DNA from: Physcomitrium patens
Lineage: Eukaryota > Streptophyta > Bryopsida > Funariales > Funariaceae
Reading direction: 5' to 3'
DNA: 64,000 bases
Assembly: GCF_000002425.4 (NCBI RefSeq)
Contig: NC_037255.1
Span: 7,632,063-7,696,062 of the forward strand
Part shown: positions 1 through 13,073 of the stretch, piece by piece
How positions within the stretch are numbered: the stretch's first letter is position 1
Layout: each line of letters begins with the position of its first letter
Program-made: the position numbers and the translations under genes
Notes under the pieces: generated by a model
The model's database searches: none
What the model saw: only the letters and a program-made list of their open reading frames with translations
Told to the model about the DNA's origin: nothing

Positions 1-224
1 TAGTAATATTTAATGTAATAAAATCTCTATTTAATCTAATTATTTTAAATTTATCTTAATTAAAAAATATAATCCTCAAATAAATTAGATTTTTCATAAC
101 CTAAACTTTTCTTATAATTTGATCTAAAATTTTGTTAGTCAACTAAAAATACATAATCCTAATACATCCAAATCCTTATTGGTAAATACAAAAGCTTTCA
201 TTACTCCGGCAAAAAAAAGATTAT

Positions 225-3042
225 CTTTTATTATATATGCCTCTTCTATTTTTGATAGTAAAAAGATGTCAAATAGTATCCTTAGCTAATATCAAGGTTT
301 CTAAGGTGTTTTTAAAAAGAAGAATGCATGTATTCTTCCAAAGCATTGATCTTATGATTATTCAATTGATTTGCAAGAAGGAGCTTAACTACCATTTGGA
401 CTAATTTATAGCTTATTGCCAAATGAATTGACTGTACGAAAGAAGTATATTGAGGAGAATTTGGCTAAGAGCTTCATATGCCATTTGAAATTTCTAACAG
501 GAGCACTTAGCTTATTTATGAAGAAAAAAGATTGATCTCTATAAATGTGAATAGATTATTGAAGACTTAACAAGATCACCATAAAGAATAGATATCTTGT
601 ATCTTTGATTTCAAGACTTTTTACTAATTCAATCAAGCAAAGATCAATACAAAAATAGATCTATGAGGAGCATATAACCTAATCCACATCATAGAAGGAT
701 GAATGAAAGACTACTTTTCAAATTAGGTATAGACATTTCAAATATAATGTCATGCCTTTTGGACTCACAAACGCACCAATTACATTTCAATATTTCATGA
801 ATGCCATTTCTTTATAGATTTTTTAATGATTTTATTTTTTGTTATTTAGATAACATTCTAATCTACTCTAAGAATACAAAAGATCCTGAATTTTATGTTC
901 GACATGTCTTACAAAAACTTAGAGATAAAAGAATGTATATCAAGATGAAAAAGTATGTATTCCATACTATTTGAATTGACTTTTTAGGATACATTATTTC
1001 CAACAAAAGACTTATAATAGATCCATAGAAAGTTCAGACTATCATGAATTGAAAGATTCTAAAAATAATTAGATATATGTAATATTTTTTAAGATTTGTT
1101 AATTATTATTAAATCTTTATCAAGAACTTTTCGAAAGCTGTGACTCTTCTTACACAATTTACATGTTAAGATAAACTTAAGTAGAACAAAGAAGCTTGAG
1201 CATCTTTTGAAGCTTTGAAGTTAGTATTTATTTTTGCATCAATTTTGTATCACATCAATTTTTTTAAGGAATTCTTTATAGAAATAGATGCATTAGACTT
1301 TGCTATAAGTAATGTTTTGTCACAAATAAAAACAAATGACAAGCTCTACTCAATAGCTTTCATTCTAGGAAGTTTTTAGTAGTTGAGATTAATTATGAAA
1401 TCTATAATAAAGAGCTTCTTGTAATCATAGATTTATTTTAAGAATGGAATCATTATTTAGAAGGTGCCTCAAGTTTAGTCACCATATATACAAATCACAA
1501 GAACCTCAAGTACTTCATATTAGAATGTATTTTGAATTGTTGTCAAGTCCATTGGAATATATCTTCATCAAGATTTGATCTCAACATCACTTATTGACTT
1601 GAAAAACAATAAGGTTTATTAAACAACCTTTTTAGACATTCTTATATTGTACCACAAGAAAGAAATGCAACTTTTGATCAATAAAAATGATTCTTTTAAA
1701 GTTAGAGCATTTTCATCTTTAAGCAATAAAATCAACATTGATTGTTGATTCAACCTTTGTCATACAAATTCAATCAAGTATGTCTTTTGATTCTCTTATT
1801 CATGATATTAAGAATAATTCTTCTACATCTTGTGATACTTTCAAATTCAAATTCAAGAATAATCTACTATATTTCAAGAGATGATTATATAATCTTGAAG
1901 ACAAAGTATATATATATTCTTCATGATTTTGACGAATCGAATATTTTGGATACAACAAGAGTTTAAAGCTAATATTTAGAGATTTTTAGTAGCTTCAAAT
2001 GTAGAAAGAAATCAAAGACTTTGTATAATTATATGATATTTGATTAAGATCCAAAACTCATCATCATCAACTTTATAGATTTTTTCAGCCATTATCTATT
2101 TTAGAAAAATCATAGTCTTTTATTTCTATGAATTTTATCATAGACTTTCTTGTCTTAGTTTCATATAATATTATATTCATGATAATAGACCATTTTATCA
2201 AAATAATATATTTTGTATCATATACAATATCTATTACAAACAAAGAAATAGCTAAGTTTATATTTGACAATATCTATTGCTAGCATGGATTGTCTAAAGA
2301 TATTATATGAGATAGAAGGATTCAATTTATATTTAGATTTTAAAAAATATTTTTCAAGTTTTTAAAGGTGAATATAAAGCTTTCTTTGGCTTTTCATCCT
2401 CAAATTGATGGAAAAATGGAATAGGTGAATCAAGTTTTATAATAATATAAGACTGGTATCATCAACTATCATCAAGATGATTGGACAATTCTTTTACTAT
2501 TCGCTAACTTTGTATATAATAATTTGGTATATTCTTCTATTTAATAAATACCTTTCTTTATCAACTATCGTTATCATCTATGACTTAATACTTTTGACTT
2601 TTTAAAAGTTAATAATTTTGTGGCAAAAGATTTGGAAAATCTTTTATTAGATCTATATACAACAATGAAAGCATGCTTAAACAAAGCTCAAGAATAATAA
2701 AAGATCAATGTAGATGCCTATCACAAGGAACAACCAAAATTTCATATAGGTAAAAAGGTATGAATACTTCATGATAATAATAAGATTACTTATTCTTGTG
2801 ACAAATTGGACTATCAAGAATTTAAGGTCCACGAAGACTTAGATTCAAAGAGGCATAGAAATAAATTCGAATATTTTATTTATTTGTGCATATATGATAT
2901 TAATGAATGCATATACAAGCCAACAAAGAAACTTGAAAATGTAATAAAGAGAGTTGAAACTTTTCGTTGATGACATCTATAAAAATTAAGATAAAGAATA
3001 ACAAATCTTTGCTATAAAAGAAACAAGATCTGAGAAAGATAG
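225..3042 (+). mobile_element. Ty3/gypsy chromovirus copy A, 5'-truncated pol relic
   Basis: Translating the plus strand in pieces gives the same pol protein as copies C and D: the region before reverse transcriptase (about 225-400), reverse transcriptase (400-1100), RNase H (1180-1620), integrase (about 1960-2540) and a C-terminal chromodomain (2841-2930). There is no protease, gag or 5' LTR, so the left side is missing or diverged beyond recognition. The catalytic YxDD box of the reverse transcriptase is changed to YLDN (about 844-855), and stop codons and frameshifts occur throughout, so the copy is dead. The sequence stops abruptly at 3042, where the LTR of copy B begins in the opposite orientation. 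The post-pol frame seen in the other copies is not reached. Confidence 0.8.
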
Positions 3043-3599
3043 TGTTAAGAACATAAACTAAAAGATGATATATAAACCAATAAAATCTCTATTAAAGAAA
3101 GAATAACAAAATAGAAATAAGAAAGTAAGTATATTAAAAAATAACTAAAATTTCTTTTCCAAAAGACAAGGAAATTTGAGACTCTTGAAACTAGACTAGA
3201 AGCAAGAAAGAAGTTGATAACAATGAAGAAGACTTCACTCTTATCTCTATATATATTATCTAAATAAGGGCTATGTGGCAATATTTTATAGGACCTTTAA
3301 TAGGTATTAACTTTGTAGAAGACATGCCTTGACTTATAAGGCAAGTTTTTCTACATGTGGGCCATATAATTAGCTTGGTCTTCAAATTAACAACATGTGT
3401 AGTACATGGCCAACTTTTTTACTATTTTTCTAATCCAAAAAATCAATTATAGACACCTATAAAGTTAAAGCACTATCTATGAAGCTTCAAAGAAGCATCT
3501 ATAGAAGATATTATAGAATTAACTTACTTTTACTTACTTCTACTTACTTCTACCTATTTATACAGGTGATTACTGGCTTACATGTATATATTTGTAATA
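3043..3599 (-). repeat. 3' LTR of gypsy copy B
   Basis: This 557-base repeat aligns along its whole length with 8861-9409 in the same orientation, and with LTRs of copies C, D and E. The inner edge was set where similarity to the purine-rich end of the internal region begins (about 3600). The outer edge was set where similarity between the two B LTRs ends (tgttaag at 3043). The sequence has visibly diverged from its partner, so the insertion is old. Confidence 0.82.
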
Positions 3600-3640
3600 T
3601 TATCTTCCCTTCTAGGGACGAGTTATACAAAGAGTGGTCA

Positions 3641-4063
3641 TCATATGATGACGAAGTCTATGATGTGATGAATTATATTCGCTACATACTCAGATCTTTG
3701 TTCTCTTCAAAGATGGTTGATTGGGCCTCTCAACCATTGATAGTATCCTTTACCAGGGCAGAAAGACCACCCTATTATTTGATTGTTGTTGAGGCCTTCA
3801 TAACTTCCTTCAAATAAAATATTTAAAATACTATCAAGAGTTGTTCCTACCTCTAATAAAATTACCAAACATCGATAGTCACTTTCAAGGTTGTGATACC
3901 AAATACATTGTATCTCGCCATCTATTCAAGAAAAAATATGTCATTTTTCAAGATCTTCATCTCAATTGCGTCATTTTGAAGGTTGTGATAATTATAATGT
4001 TTCATCGAACAAGTCAGCAAACGAAGGCTCTTCAATCGAATTTGCTAGTTATTGGTTCTCCAT
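3641..4063 (-). pseudogene. Post-pol 140-codon frame of gypsy copy B, unknown product
   Basis: A sense-strand frame begins at ATG 4063, about 95 bases after the pol stop, and runs 140 codons to TGA at 3643-3641. It has six internal stops or near-stops but no indel relative to the same frame in copies C, D and E. Recognisable blocks are MENQ at the start, WYHNL at about residues 55-59, NILFEGSYE at 81-89 and REQRSEYVANI at 120-130. It is rich in acidic residues in the first half, with no transmembrane segment or zinc knuckle. I do not recognise the family. It is not the usual gag, pol or chromodomain. Codon 64 is still an intact CGA arginine codon here, where C, D and E have stops. Confidence 0.6.
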
Positions 4064-4157
4064 CTCTTTAGTATCATAACTACAAAGAAGCTATAAACAA
4101 GGATTAAAAGTAAAATGTTATCTTGCTTGGATCTTATTTCTTTTATAAACAAGATTT

Positions 4158-7100
4158 TCATCTTGATTTCGATGGATGTCATCGATAAAAAGCCTCTACC
4201 ACCTTTGTTGTATTTACAAGATTCTTTATTAGCTCCTATGTGTGTTTATTAATATTATATCCGTGCTAATGGATAAGATATTCCAATTTATTTCGGCACT
4301 GCCTTAAATCTAAGACTTCTTCTACTTCAAACTCTTCATTATTGTCAACTTCTATATGAAGAGGTAGAGCTTATCTTTTTCATGATGTATCCATTATCTT
4401 GTATGGTTCAAGAAGAGACACATGGATTACTAGATGGATTTTCATTGACTCCGGTAGATGTAAACGATATGCAACTATATTGATTTATGTAGAAATAAGA
4501 AATAGTCCAAGTTTACGATAGTCCAACTTAACACAAGGATAAGTAGTCTTGATATTATGACAAAGTAACTATACCTTGTCACTTATGTGAAATGGTGGTT
4601 GTTCCTTTCGATAGATATCCGCATTGATCTTTTGTTGTTCTTGAGCGTCTTTTAATTATGCCTTCATTGTTGCATGTAGCTCTAACAAATGATTTGCCAA
4701 ATCTTTTGCTGTAAGATTATTAGCTTTTGAAAAGTCAAAAGTATCTAGTCATAGATGATAATTATAATTGACAAAGAAAGGTGTTTGTTTTGTAGAAGAA
4801 TATATTATATTATTATAAGCAAACTCTACCAATGACAAAAGAGTTGTCCAATCATCTTGTTGGTAATTGATAGTACATCTTAAATACTGTTCTAAGACTT
4901 GATTAACACGCTTTGTTTATCCATCGATTTGAGGATGGAATATCAAAGATAGTTTTATATCCACTTTTAGAATCTTGAAAGAAGTCTATTAAAGTCTTGA
5001 TATAAATTGGATTCCCCTATTGGATATAATATCCTTGAGTAATCCATCATAGCGATAAATATTGTCAAGAAAGAGTTTAGCTATTTCTTCTTTTGTGATA
5101 GATTTTATACATTGTACAAAATATGCCATTTTGATAAAACGATCTATTATCATGAATATAGAGTCATAAGAACCTAAGATTTGAAGATCCATGATAAAAT
5201 CCATAGAAATAGAAGACCATGGTTGTTTTGGAATATATAATGGTTGAAGAAGTCTATAAGGTCAATAACGAGGAGTTTTTTATTTTAAACAAATGTTGCA
5301 TGAATGAACAAAGTCTTTCACACCCTTCTACATTTGTGGCCAGCAAAAATCTCTAGATATAAGCTCTAAAGTCTTATTGTATCCAAAATGCTTTGTTGCT
5401 GGAAAGTCATGACGTGCTTGAAGAACACATAATCATGCTTCTCTTTTTGGAATATATAATTGACCTTCAAAATAGAGTAGGTTGTTTTTGAATTCAAACT
5501 TAGAAGTATCTTGGGGCGGAAAAGAAGGATTCTTGATATTGTGAACAAGAAGATAAAAAGACATACTTGATTGGATTTGTTTCAAAAGGATCGAATCAAT
5601 AGCCAATGTTGATTTCATTACTCGAAGATGAAAATACTTTGACTTTAAGAGAATTGTTCTTTGCTGATCAAAAGATGCATCTTCTTCTTTTGGTACAAGA
5701 TAAGAACGTCTAGAAAGGGGGTCTAACAAACCTTATTATTTTTTGAGTCGATATTTGATCTTAAAATCAAACCTTGATAAAGACATGCTCCTATAGGCTT
5801 GGCAACGATTTAAAACATGTGCTCACATAAAATACTCAAGATTCTTGTAATCCGTATATACGGTGACTAGATTAGAGGTGCCTTCTAGATGATGACACCA
5901 TTCTTAAAATGAATCCATGATTCTAAGAAGATCTTTGTCATGGATTTCATAGTTAATCTTGGTTGTTGAAATTTTTTTGGAATGAAAAGCTACAGGGTGA
6001 AGTTTATCATTTGTTCCCATTTGTGATAATACTGCATCCAAAGCAAAGTCTGATGCATCTGTTTCCATAAAAAATGCCTTATAAAGTTTACATGATATAA
6101 GGTTGGTGTAGAAATAAAGGTTGACTTTAAAGTTTCAAAAGATGCCTCAGCTTCTTTGTTCCACTCAAGTTTGTCTTTGCAAGTTAAACGTGTAAGAGGA
6201 GGTATAACTTCAGAAAAGACTTCAATGAAGATTTGATAATAGTTGGCAAAGCCCAAAAAACATGGAACATCTCTTAATATTTTTGAAATCTTCTAATTCA
6301 TAATCGTTTGAACTTCTTTAGGATCCATCATAAGTCCATCATTTGAAATGATGTATCCTAAAAAGTCGACTTGAATAGTGTGGAATACACTCTTTTCTAT
6401 CTTGGCATAGAGTACTGCATCTCTTAATTTTTATAATACACGATGAACATGAAGTTTATGTTCATCTGTATTCTTAGAATAGATCAAGATGTCATCCACA
6501 TAATAGATAATAAAATCATCTAAAAATTCTCAAAAAACATCATTCATTAGATGTTGAAAAGTTGTCAGTACATTTCTAAGTCCAAAAGGCATGACATTGT
6601 ATTTAAAATGCCTTTACCTACTTTGAAATAAAGTCTTCCATTCATCTCCTTCTTTAATATGTTATAGATTGTATGCTCTCCATAGATCTATTTTTGTGTA
6701 GATCTTAGCTTGATTCAGTTGATCGAAAAGTTTGAATATCAAGGGTAGAGGATACCTATTCTTGATGGTGATCTTATTGAATCCTTGATAATCAATACAA
6801 ATCCACAATGATCCATCTTTCTTCTTCACAAATAAGATTAGAGCTCTTACTAGTGATTTGGAATGACGTATGAAATTCTTGGCCAAATTTTTTTTAATAA
6901 ATTCCTTGAGTTTAGCCAATTCATTTTGTGATAAACTATAGATTGGTCCAAATGGAAATTGTGCTCTTTCTTGAAGGTCAATTGAACAGTCATAGACACA
7001 ATGTTTTGAAAGAGTATCTGCATTCTTCTTCTCAAATACATCTTGAAATTCTTGATATTAATTAAAAATGCCATTTGAGGTCTTTACATCATTAGAAACA

Positions 7101-8684
7101 AGTGTGGCATAAACAAAACAAAGTGATCCTTCTTTTCGAGCATGCAAGAAAGCTCTAGCACCTTCAAACATAGGTTTAATTGCATTAGACTTATGACTTT
7201 TTACTAGAATAATTTTACTATTAATTATGCTTTTAGAGAAGTCAAGGGTACAAGAAATCCAATCTATTCAAGGATTATACTTTTTTAACCATAATAAACC
7301 TAAAATGACTAGATTAGAGGGAGATCTAATTATATTGAAGATAACACAACTACTATGATCATTTATTGCTACATCTATAGGAAGAATTTCATGAGTAACA
7401 TCTCCAAAAGACAACAAATGATCATCTATGACCTCTATATGAACAAGTTTGGTTTTTTGTACTAACGATATTTTATGACTTTTAACAAATTCTATGTCTA
7501 AGAAACAAACTGAGACTTTTGAATCTATTAAGGTGGAGGCTTTATAATTATTATGTCCTAAATGTACATCTATTATAAAACAAGGAGAGGGTTCTGAAGA
7601 GAAGATGGAACCTTCATTAAAAACTATATAAGATTTCAACTCAATGGTCTTTGTTGTAATTGGACAAATTTTTTTTCCCACATATTGTCTTCTTTGATAG
7701 ATGTACTCTTCATTTTGTGATTTTGTCGCTTCTTTGGATAATGTTGAACAATGTATTTAAGCTCCCCGTAATATAAGCACAATCTTTCTTGACGGCAACA
7801 AATCTTTTCTTACTTGATAACAGATTTAAAACGTACTACATCAATTTGCATATCCTCTACTTTTGAATATATGTTTTGAGGAGATGTTGGTGTTGCCATC
7901 AAATCGTAGTAACATTGAGGCCCATTTGTGCAACTCTCAGATCAAAATTGAAGAAGTCAATTGTCACATTTCACAACAAAGTCAATTACTTGTCTCAATA
8001 TTTGAGGATCAGATAAGTTGAGCATCAATTTCTTTATTTTATATTATAATCCATAAATTGGCTAATAATTGCAACATCATCCCACTTGATATGTATTGCA
8101 AGTTGTCAAAACTGTGAAGCATATAACATTACAAATCAATTACATTATCACAAAATATGGATCTTGTTGGTTGCAACACAAGTTGCATCATGTTCTTTAT
8201 ACATGGATCGAAATTCTGCCAAAAATGCCTCTAGATTGTCCAATCTTAGATCTTGTCATTCAAAAAAAGATGAAAACCACGATAGAGTTGAACCTAAAAG
8301 AAGTGTACCAATGAATCTAAATTGTGATCCTAGAGTTGAATAGCTTTGAGGTTGAAGTTCAATCACAAGTTATACTTAATTGATAAATCCTCAAAATTTG
8401 GATCTTATACCATTAAACTTCTTGGACAAAGAAACTCTTGGTTCTCTAATACTTGAAGTATGTTCTACCATGGGTAGAGGAACATGATTTGGTACAGATC
8501 TTGAAGCAACTCTAATCATCTCTATATCCTCACTTCCTGCCATTCTTGTTGATCCTTGTGGTAGTAAGCCAAGTTGATGCATTGCAAGTATCAACTCCCT
8601 CAATTGCTCTTGCATTTGTACTATTGCATTCTTCATTTCAACAAGATCTCCCATAATAACATTCAAAACAATATCTAATACCAA
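4158..8684 (-). pseudogene. Decayed gag-pol of gypsy copy B
   Basis: Reading the minus strand: gag with a coiled region (EMKNAIVQMQEQ) near 8640; protease at 7681-7268 with STLIDSKVS in place of the usual DSG active site and the conserved ILGLLWLKKYNP; reverse transcriptase about 6990-6250 with [12 protein letters not shown] and an intact YVDD box (about 6490-6510); RNase H about 6230-5870; the zinc-binding region and integrase core about 5730-4900 (MDFIMDL at 5204); and a chromodomain about 4370-4180. Frameshifts and stops break each domain. The DSG to DSK change would by itself disable the protease. No product is expected. Confidence 0.82.
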
Positions 8685-8860
8685 TCAAGACAAGTAGAAG
8701 AAAAGACTTGAGGACAAAGAAAATACTAAGAAAAATATCAATTTAGAAGACGGTAATCTAGAACTTCTAATATTGTTATGTCTTATCATGAGAAAGGGAT
8801 AATCCACTCTTAATCAAGAAAAGACAAAACTATGATATTGTAAGTGTACTCTTGTTAATG

Positions 8861-9409
8861 TGTCAAGGACATGAAGTAAAAGGTGATGCATAAACCAATG
8901 AATTCTGTATCAAAGAAAGAGTAACAAAATAGAAATTAGAAAGTACATATATTAAAAAGAAATTAGAATTGTTTTTTGCCAAAAGACAAGGAAACTTGAG
9001 ACTCTTGAAACTAGACTAGAAGCAAAAGAAGAGTTGATAACAATGAAGATGGCTCCACTCTTATCTCTAAATATACTATCTAATTAGAAGCTATGTGGTG
9101 ATGTTCTATAGGACCTTCAATATGTATTGACTTTGTAGAACACATGCCTTGACTTACAAGGCAAGTTTTTCTACTTGTGGGCCACACAGTGAACTTGGTC
9201 TTCAAGCTAACACCATATGTGGTACATGGCCAATTTTTTTTATCACTTTTCTAACTGAAAAAGTCAATTATAAACACCTATGAAGTCAAATCTGCATCTA
9301 TGAAGCTACTATAGAAGATATTATAGAATTAACTTATTTTAACCTACTTCTACTTACTTCTACCTATTTATACAGATAATTATTAGCTTACATGTGTATG
9401 TCCATGGCA
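8861..9409 (-). repeat. 5' LTR of gypsy copy B
   Basis: This 549-base partner of the 3043-3599 LTR lies in the same orientation. Its outer end reads (on the minus strand) TGCCATGGACATA, close to the TGTCACGGACATA start seen in copy D. Its inner end is tgtcaagg at 8861, the complement of the TTGACA end. Similarity to the 3' LTR stops there, although the following 25-30 bases are shared with the leaders of C and D. Confidence 0.82.
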
Positions 9410-9693
9410 ACACAACCTCGATTCTTTTCAAGTAATTTTGAGGCCTTTCAAGTTACAATTAGCTTTTAAGTTAGTTTTAGAAGATATTACTTATTTATAT
9501 CTATACACCGTTTTTAGGTACCTATAGAATAAAAGAAATTAAATTAAACTTTAGGATTTGAAGATTATAAATTATGATCTTTTGTATGAATGTATTTATT
9601 AATCCCTTTAATAGTTGTCTTTTAGCTTTGATTCCTTATCTACGAAGGTTCACAAGTTAATGCTATTAAGAGTCAAACACCTTTTCATACTTA

Positions 9694-9732
<39 letters not shown>

Positions 9733-12690
9733 AAAATATGAAATATTAGGTGTCAAATTAGCTTTTAAAATTTCTAAGATATAAATACTTTTTTTAGACA
9801 ATCTTTTAATTTTATAAGGATTTATTTTTTCTTTAAATTTTTTAATAATTTTTTTAAAGTATAAATAAAATACTTGATTTTTTTTTAAATAATTTTTTTT
9901 ATGTTAATACACTTATTTCTTATAAATAAATTAAAATTTTATAAGACAAATTTAATTGTCATTAGGATTATTTCCAATTTAGCAATCTATTCTACTTCTT
10001 TTGGCAATAAAAACTTGCATATGGATTCATTTTCTATCCTAAAAATAATATTTTAAAAATCCGAATATATCAATGAATATAAATTTATTTTTTAATTTTT
10101 TTATAACAAAATCTTAATAATATTATAGATATTAAATAACAACTTAATTTTGCTATTGAAAGTTAATATATCTAATTAGTAGTATCAACTACTATATAAA
10201 GTCTCAAGTACATTTTTGAGATTCTATTGATCCTCTTGGTTTGGATATGCCCTTCTAAATTCCAAATTATCTTTATTGTAATTTTTCTTCTTAATTTGTA
10301 TATTACATAATACAAACATAACACAAAGAACTCTACTTCTCTAATAAACATCATTCTTTTATTTTGTTTGACTTAAAGAACATACACCCTTATTTAAATA
10401 AACCAATCTGTCTTTATTTGAATACACTCCAATTAATCTTCTTTTATATTAATTTTTTTAGATTTTTTCTTGTGCAAAGACTTTTAAAATCTTCTTATAA
10501 TTTTATTACATGAATTGACTATTTCAACTAACTTCTATATAATGTTTTTACATTTAAAAACTATGAAACTTCTTTCTTCAATTAAAATTCTTTTCATTGC
10601 AAAATTACTTACATTTACATGCATCAAAAATGGGAGGTGACATTGGAGATATTAAAGATTTGTCAATTAGATTAGAATTTCCTTCAAATTTTAAAAAGCC
10701 TACTTAAATATATCATTTGATTTAATAATTTTATTTATTTTTATGAAAAGTTTTTTTGAAGGTCCATATTACTTAAAAATACGGAATTCATATGTGTAGA
10801 TTTAATTAGATTATTTAGAGTAACTAATGTATTGCATAACTCACGTAACACATGCAAAACACAAGATTTATACCTTCTCTTCTATATTATTTTTAATACC
10901 TCCTTTTACTTTTTAAATTTAATAATATCAAATTTATTTCTATTTAGCTTATTTAATTAGATATTTATTTTTAATAATTAATATTTTAATTTTATAGTAT
11001 TTTTGTTGAATATTCAATAATTGATATACAAATTTTATTTACAATCTTTTTTATTCACAAACATATTAAGCTCCATTCAAAGATTTGTTGGATCTTAAGT
11101 AGCTACAATTTAATAAACCATTGGTTTGTTTTCTAAACTTGCCTAAATCAACTTAATTGAGTAAATAAAGGATTGTACTTTGAACTTCTATACTTGATAT
11201 AAAGTCAATCTTTCAATGAAGTTCTTAATATGGAAAGAGTTTTTTTAGTAATATATTTTTTAAAACTTCTTTAAAACCAATTCATTAATTTACAACCATA
11301 TTTAAAGAAGAAATATAATTCAAAGATAGAATCTTTATTTTTAAAGTTTTTTTTACTATTAAATAAAGAAACTAATATCTCAAATTGTATAAAATAATTA
11401 TTCTCTTTTATCTAATTTTATCAAACTATTAAAATCTTAGACTTATCTTATATAAGTAAGTAGATGAATGGCAAGGCTTTTGATAACTAGACTTGATTAC
11501 AACAAAACAATTTACTTAAATATATCATCCAAATTCTATATAATTGTAATTTAAAATAAAAAAATGCAATAGAATACTACATCTAAATTCCTTTAACTTT
11601 ACATTTCAAAATCATAATAAAAGTCTATATTTTTTTTTTAATATTTTCTACTTTTTACTTTGTTGACTTTACTACTCTCTTATATAATAGAAACTTTTAC
11701 CAATCCTTGTCTTTTACAAAGAAATTTAAGTTTTGTTATAAAATTTGGATTTATGTATAAGATAATGGTGCTTGTATTAACAACACCAAAACATCAATTT
11801 TCCTAAATTAAATCTTATAGTAAAATAAAAAAATATTTGTTCAGTTTTATTAAAACAATGCTTGCTTCAAATTTTGTACTTTTATAAGAATCATTTGGCT
11901 CAAACTTATTATTATAAAGTTATAAAGAAATATTACATTAAAAGTTTAGAATTGTATGTTTAGAGATATTTTTTCTTTGATGAGTATCATTAATCATTGC
12001 TTAGACTTTCTTTTTATAATTTTTTATTATGAATCCTTGACTTTGACACCTACATCACATTTTATTATTGTGTTTGCATTATTTTTTTCTCTTCAACTTT
12101 TTTTATCTCCTTTTTGTATCATTTAATAGTAAAAAGTCTCTTCATATTTATTTTTTATGAAAAAATTATTGGAACTTCTAAAAAAATTGGTGTTTTCCTT
12201 GATCTTACTTTTTAAATCTCTAATTTCTAATTTGTCTCTAGTTGAACTAGGCCTTAAGTCCTTGTTTTCTTCAATTAGAATTAGAAAGCTAGGACCAAAG
12301 CATTTTGAAGGATATTTATAATATTTATTTTATTTTTATTTTTTTATGTTCTCCTATTTTATATTGATAATGATAAAATAATAATAATAATAATAATAAT
12401 AAAAATAATACTTTTAGATGAATATACATCCATTGTTTCTTAAACTTTTGTTTTAGTCTTGTTTGTGGCTTTAGCCAATATGCCTTCTATTTGGTGGAGA
12501 TTCATGTTGATAAGTAGGTTGCAACATGAAGATAACTTTTGTTATTAGAATTTGTGCAATCAACTTAGATTTTTTTCTAGATTTTTTTCTAAATGCTATT
12601 ATGACTTTTGCAACTAACTTAGATTTTTTCTTTATGTTCTTCTTGAAGTGATGCTTCAAGAAAATTTAATTCTTAATCAGCCTCCCTAAG
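9410..12690. other. AT-rich intergenic DNA, no gene seen
   Basis: I see no coding domain or clear retroelement similarity here. The stretch holds a (TA)n microsatellite at about 9698-9731 and a (TAA)n run at about 12375-12410. Open frames are short and of extreme composition. It may contain very old, unrecognisable transposon remains. Confidence 0.6.
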
Positions 12691-13051
12691 TTGTCTTCTT
12701 CATCTTCTAATGAAGAAAATATTTGCACAATATTTATCTCTATTGGCCTTGTTTTTGGTATTCCAACAATTTATTGTTCCTTAAGTCAAATCAAGGACTT
12801 CGCCTCACTTGCCTCATTTGGATCAGCTGGGGACAATTCCACTCACACTATTCTTTTAGACCCAAAAAACTTCACTTAAATTTTGTTAAACCTTCATTTG
12901 CCAGAGTAGCTTTGGTCTTTTATCCCAATTTTAATTCCATACCATCAACAGACGCTCACAAGTCTGGGCCATTGCAGCAGCAACGACTCATTTGAGTTGG
13001 TACAAGAGCTGCCAGTGCTATAAGTGTGTCAGAAAACAAATTGATCAGTAT

Positions 13052-13073
13052 TAGGGTTTAGGGATTAGGGTTT
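13052..13073 (+). promoter_or_regulatory. Tandem telo-box motifs
   Basis: Two AGGGTTT units separated by AGGGATT lie within 22 bases. AAACCCTA telo-boxes are known plant promoter elements, common near genes for translation and growth. They can also be traces of telomere sequence. About 1 kb separates this site from the ATG at 14036, so its link to that gene is an inference. Confidence 0.5.

Larger units (their letters stand above)
3043..9409 (-). mobile_element. Ty3/gypsy chromovirus copy B, full length, minus strand
   Basis: This is a complete LTR retrotransposon read on the minus strand. From high to low coordinates it has the 5' LTR (9409-8861), a leader, gag, protease, reverse transcriptase, RNase H, integrase, chromodomain, a post-pol frame, a purine tract near 3604-3615 and the 3' LTR (3599-3043). 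The domain order PR-RT-RH-INT defines Ty3/gypsy, and the terminal chromodomain places it in the chromoviruses. The LTR ends form the short inverted repeat TGTCA/TGACA in less decayed copies. The flanks (gatag at the left, acaca at the right) do not match, so no target-site duplication survives and the element was probably rearranged after insertion. Many stops in pol make it non-autonomous. Confidence 0.88.

Noticed and set aside
3841-4071. Conserved 76-82 codon frame (LPLIKLPNI...) at 3841-4071, also at 42844-43092 and 35889-36083
   Set aside because: It is antisense to the post-pol frame in every copy and its conservation follows from that frame. The sense frame is the longer one and keeps exactly 140 codons in all copies.
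8086-8343. 85-codon frame nearly identical at 8086-8343 (plus) and 37265-37522 (minus)
   Set aside because: It lies antisense within gag of copies B and C; the identity reflects the near-identical gag-protease block, not a gene.
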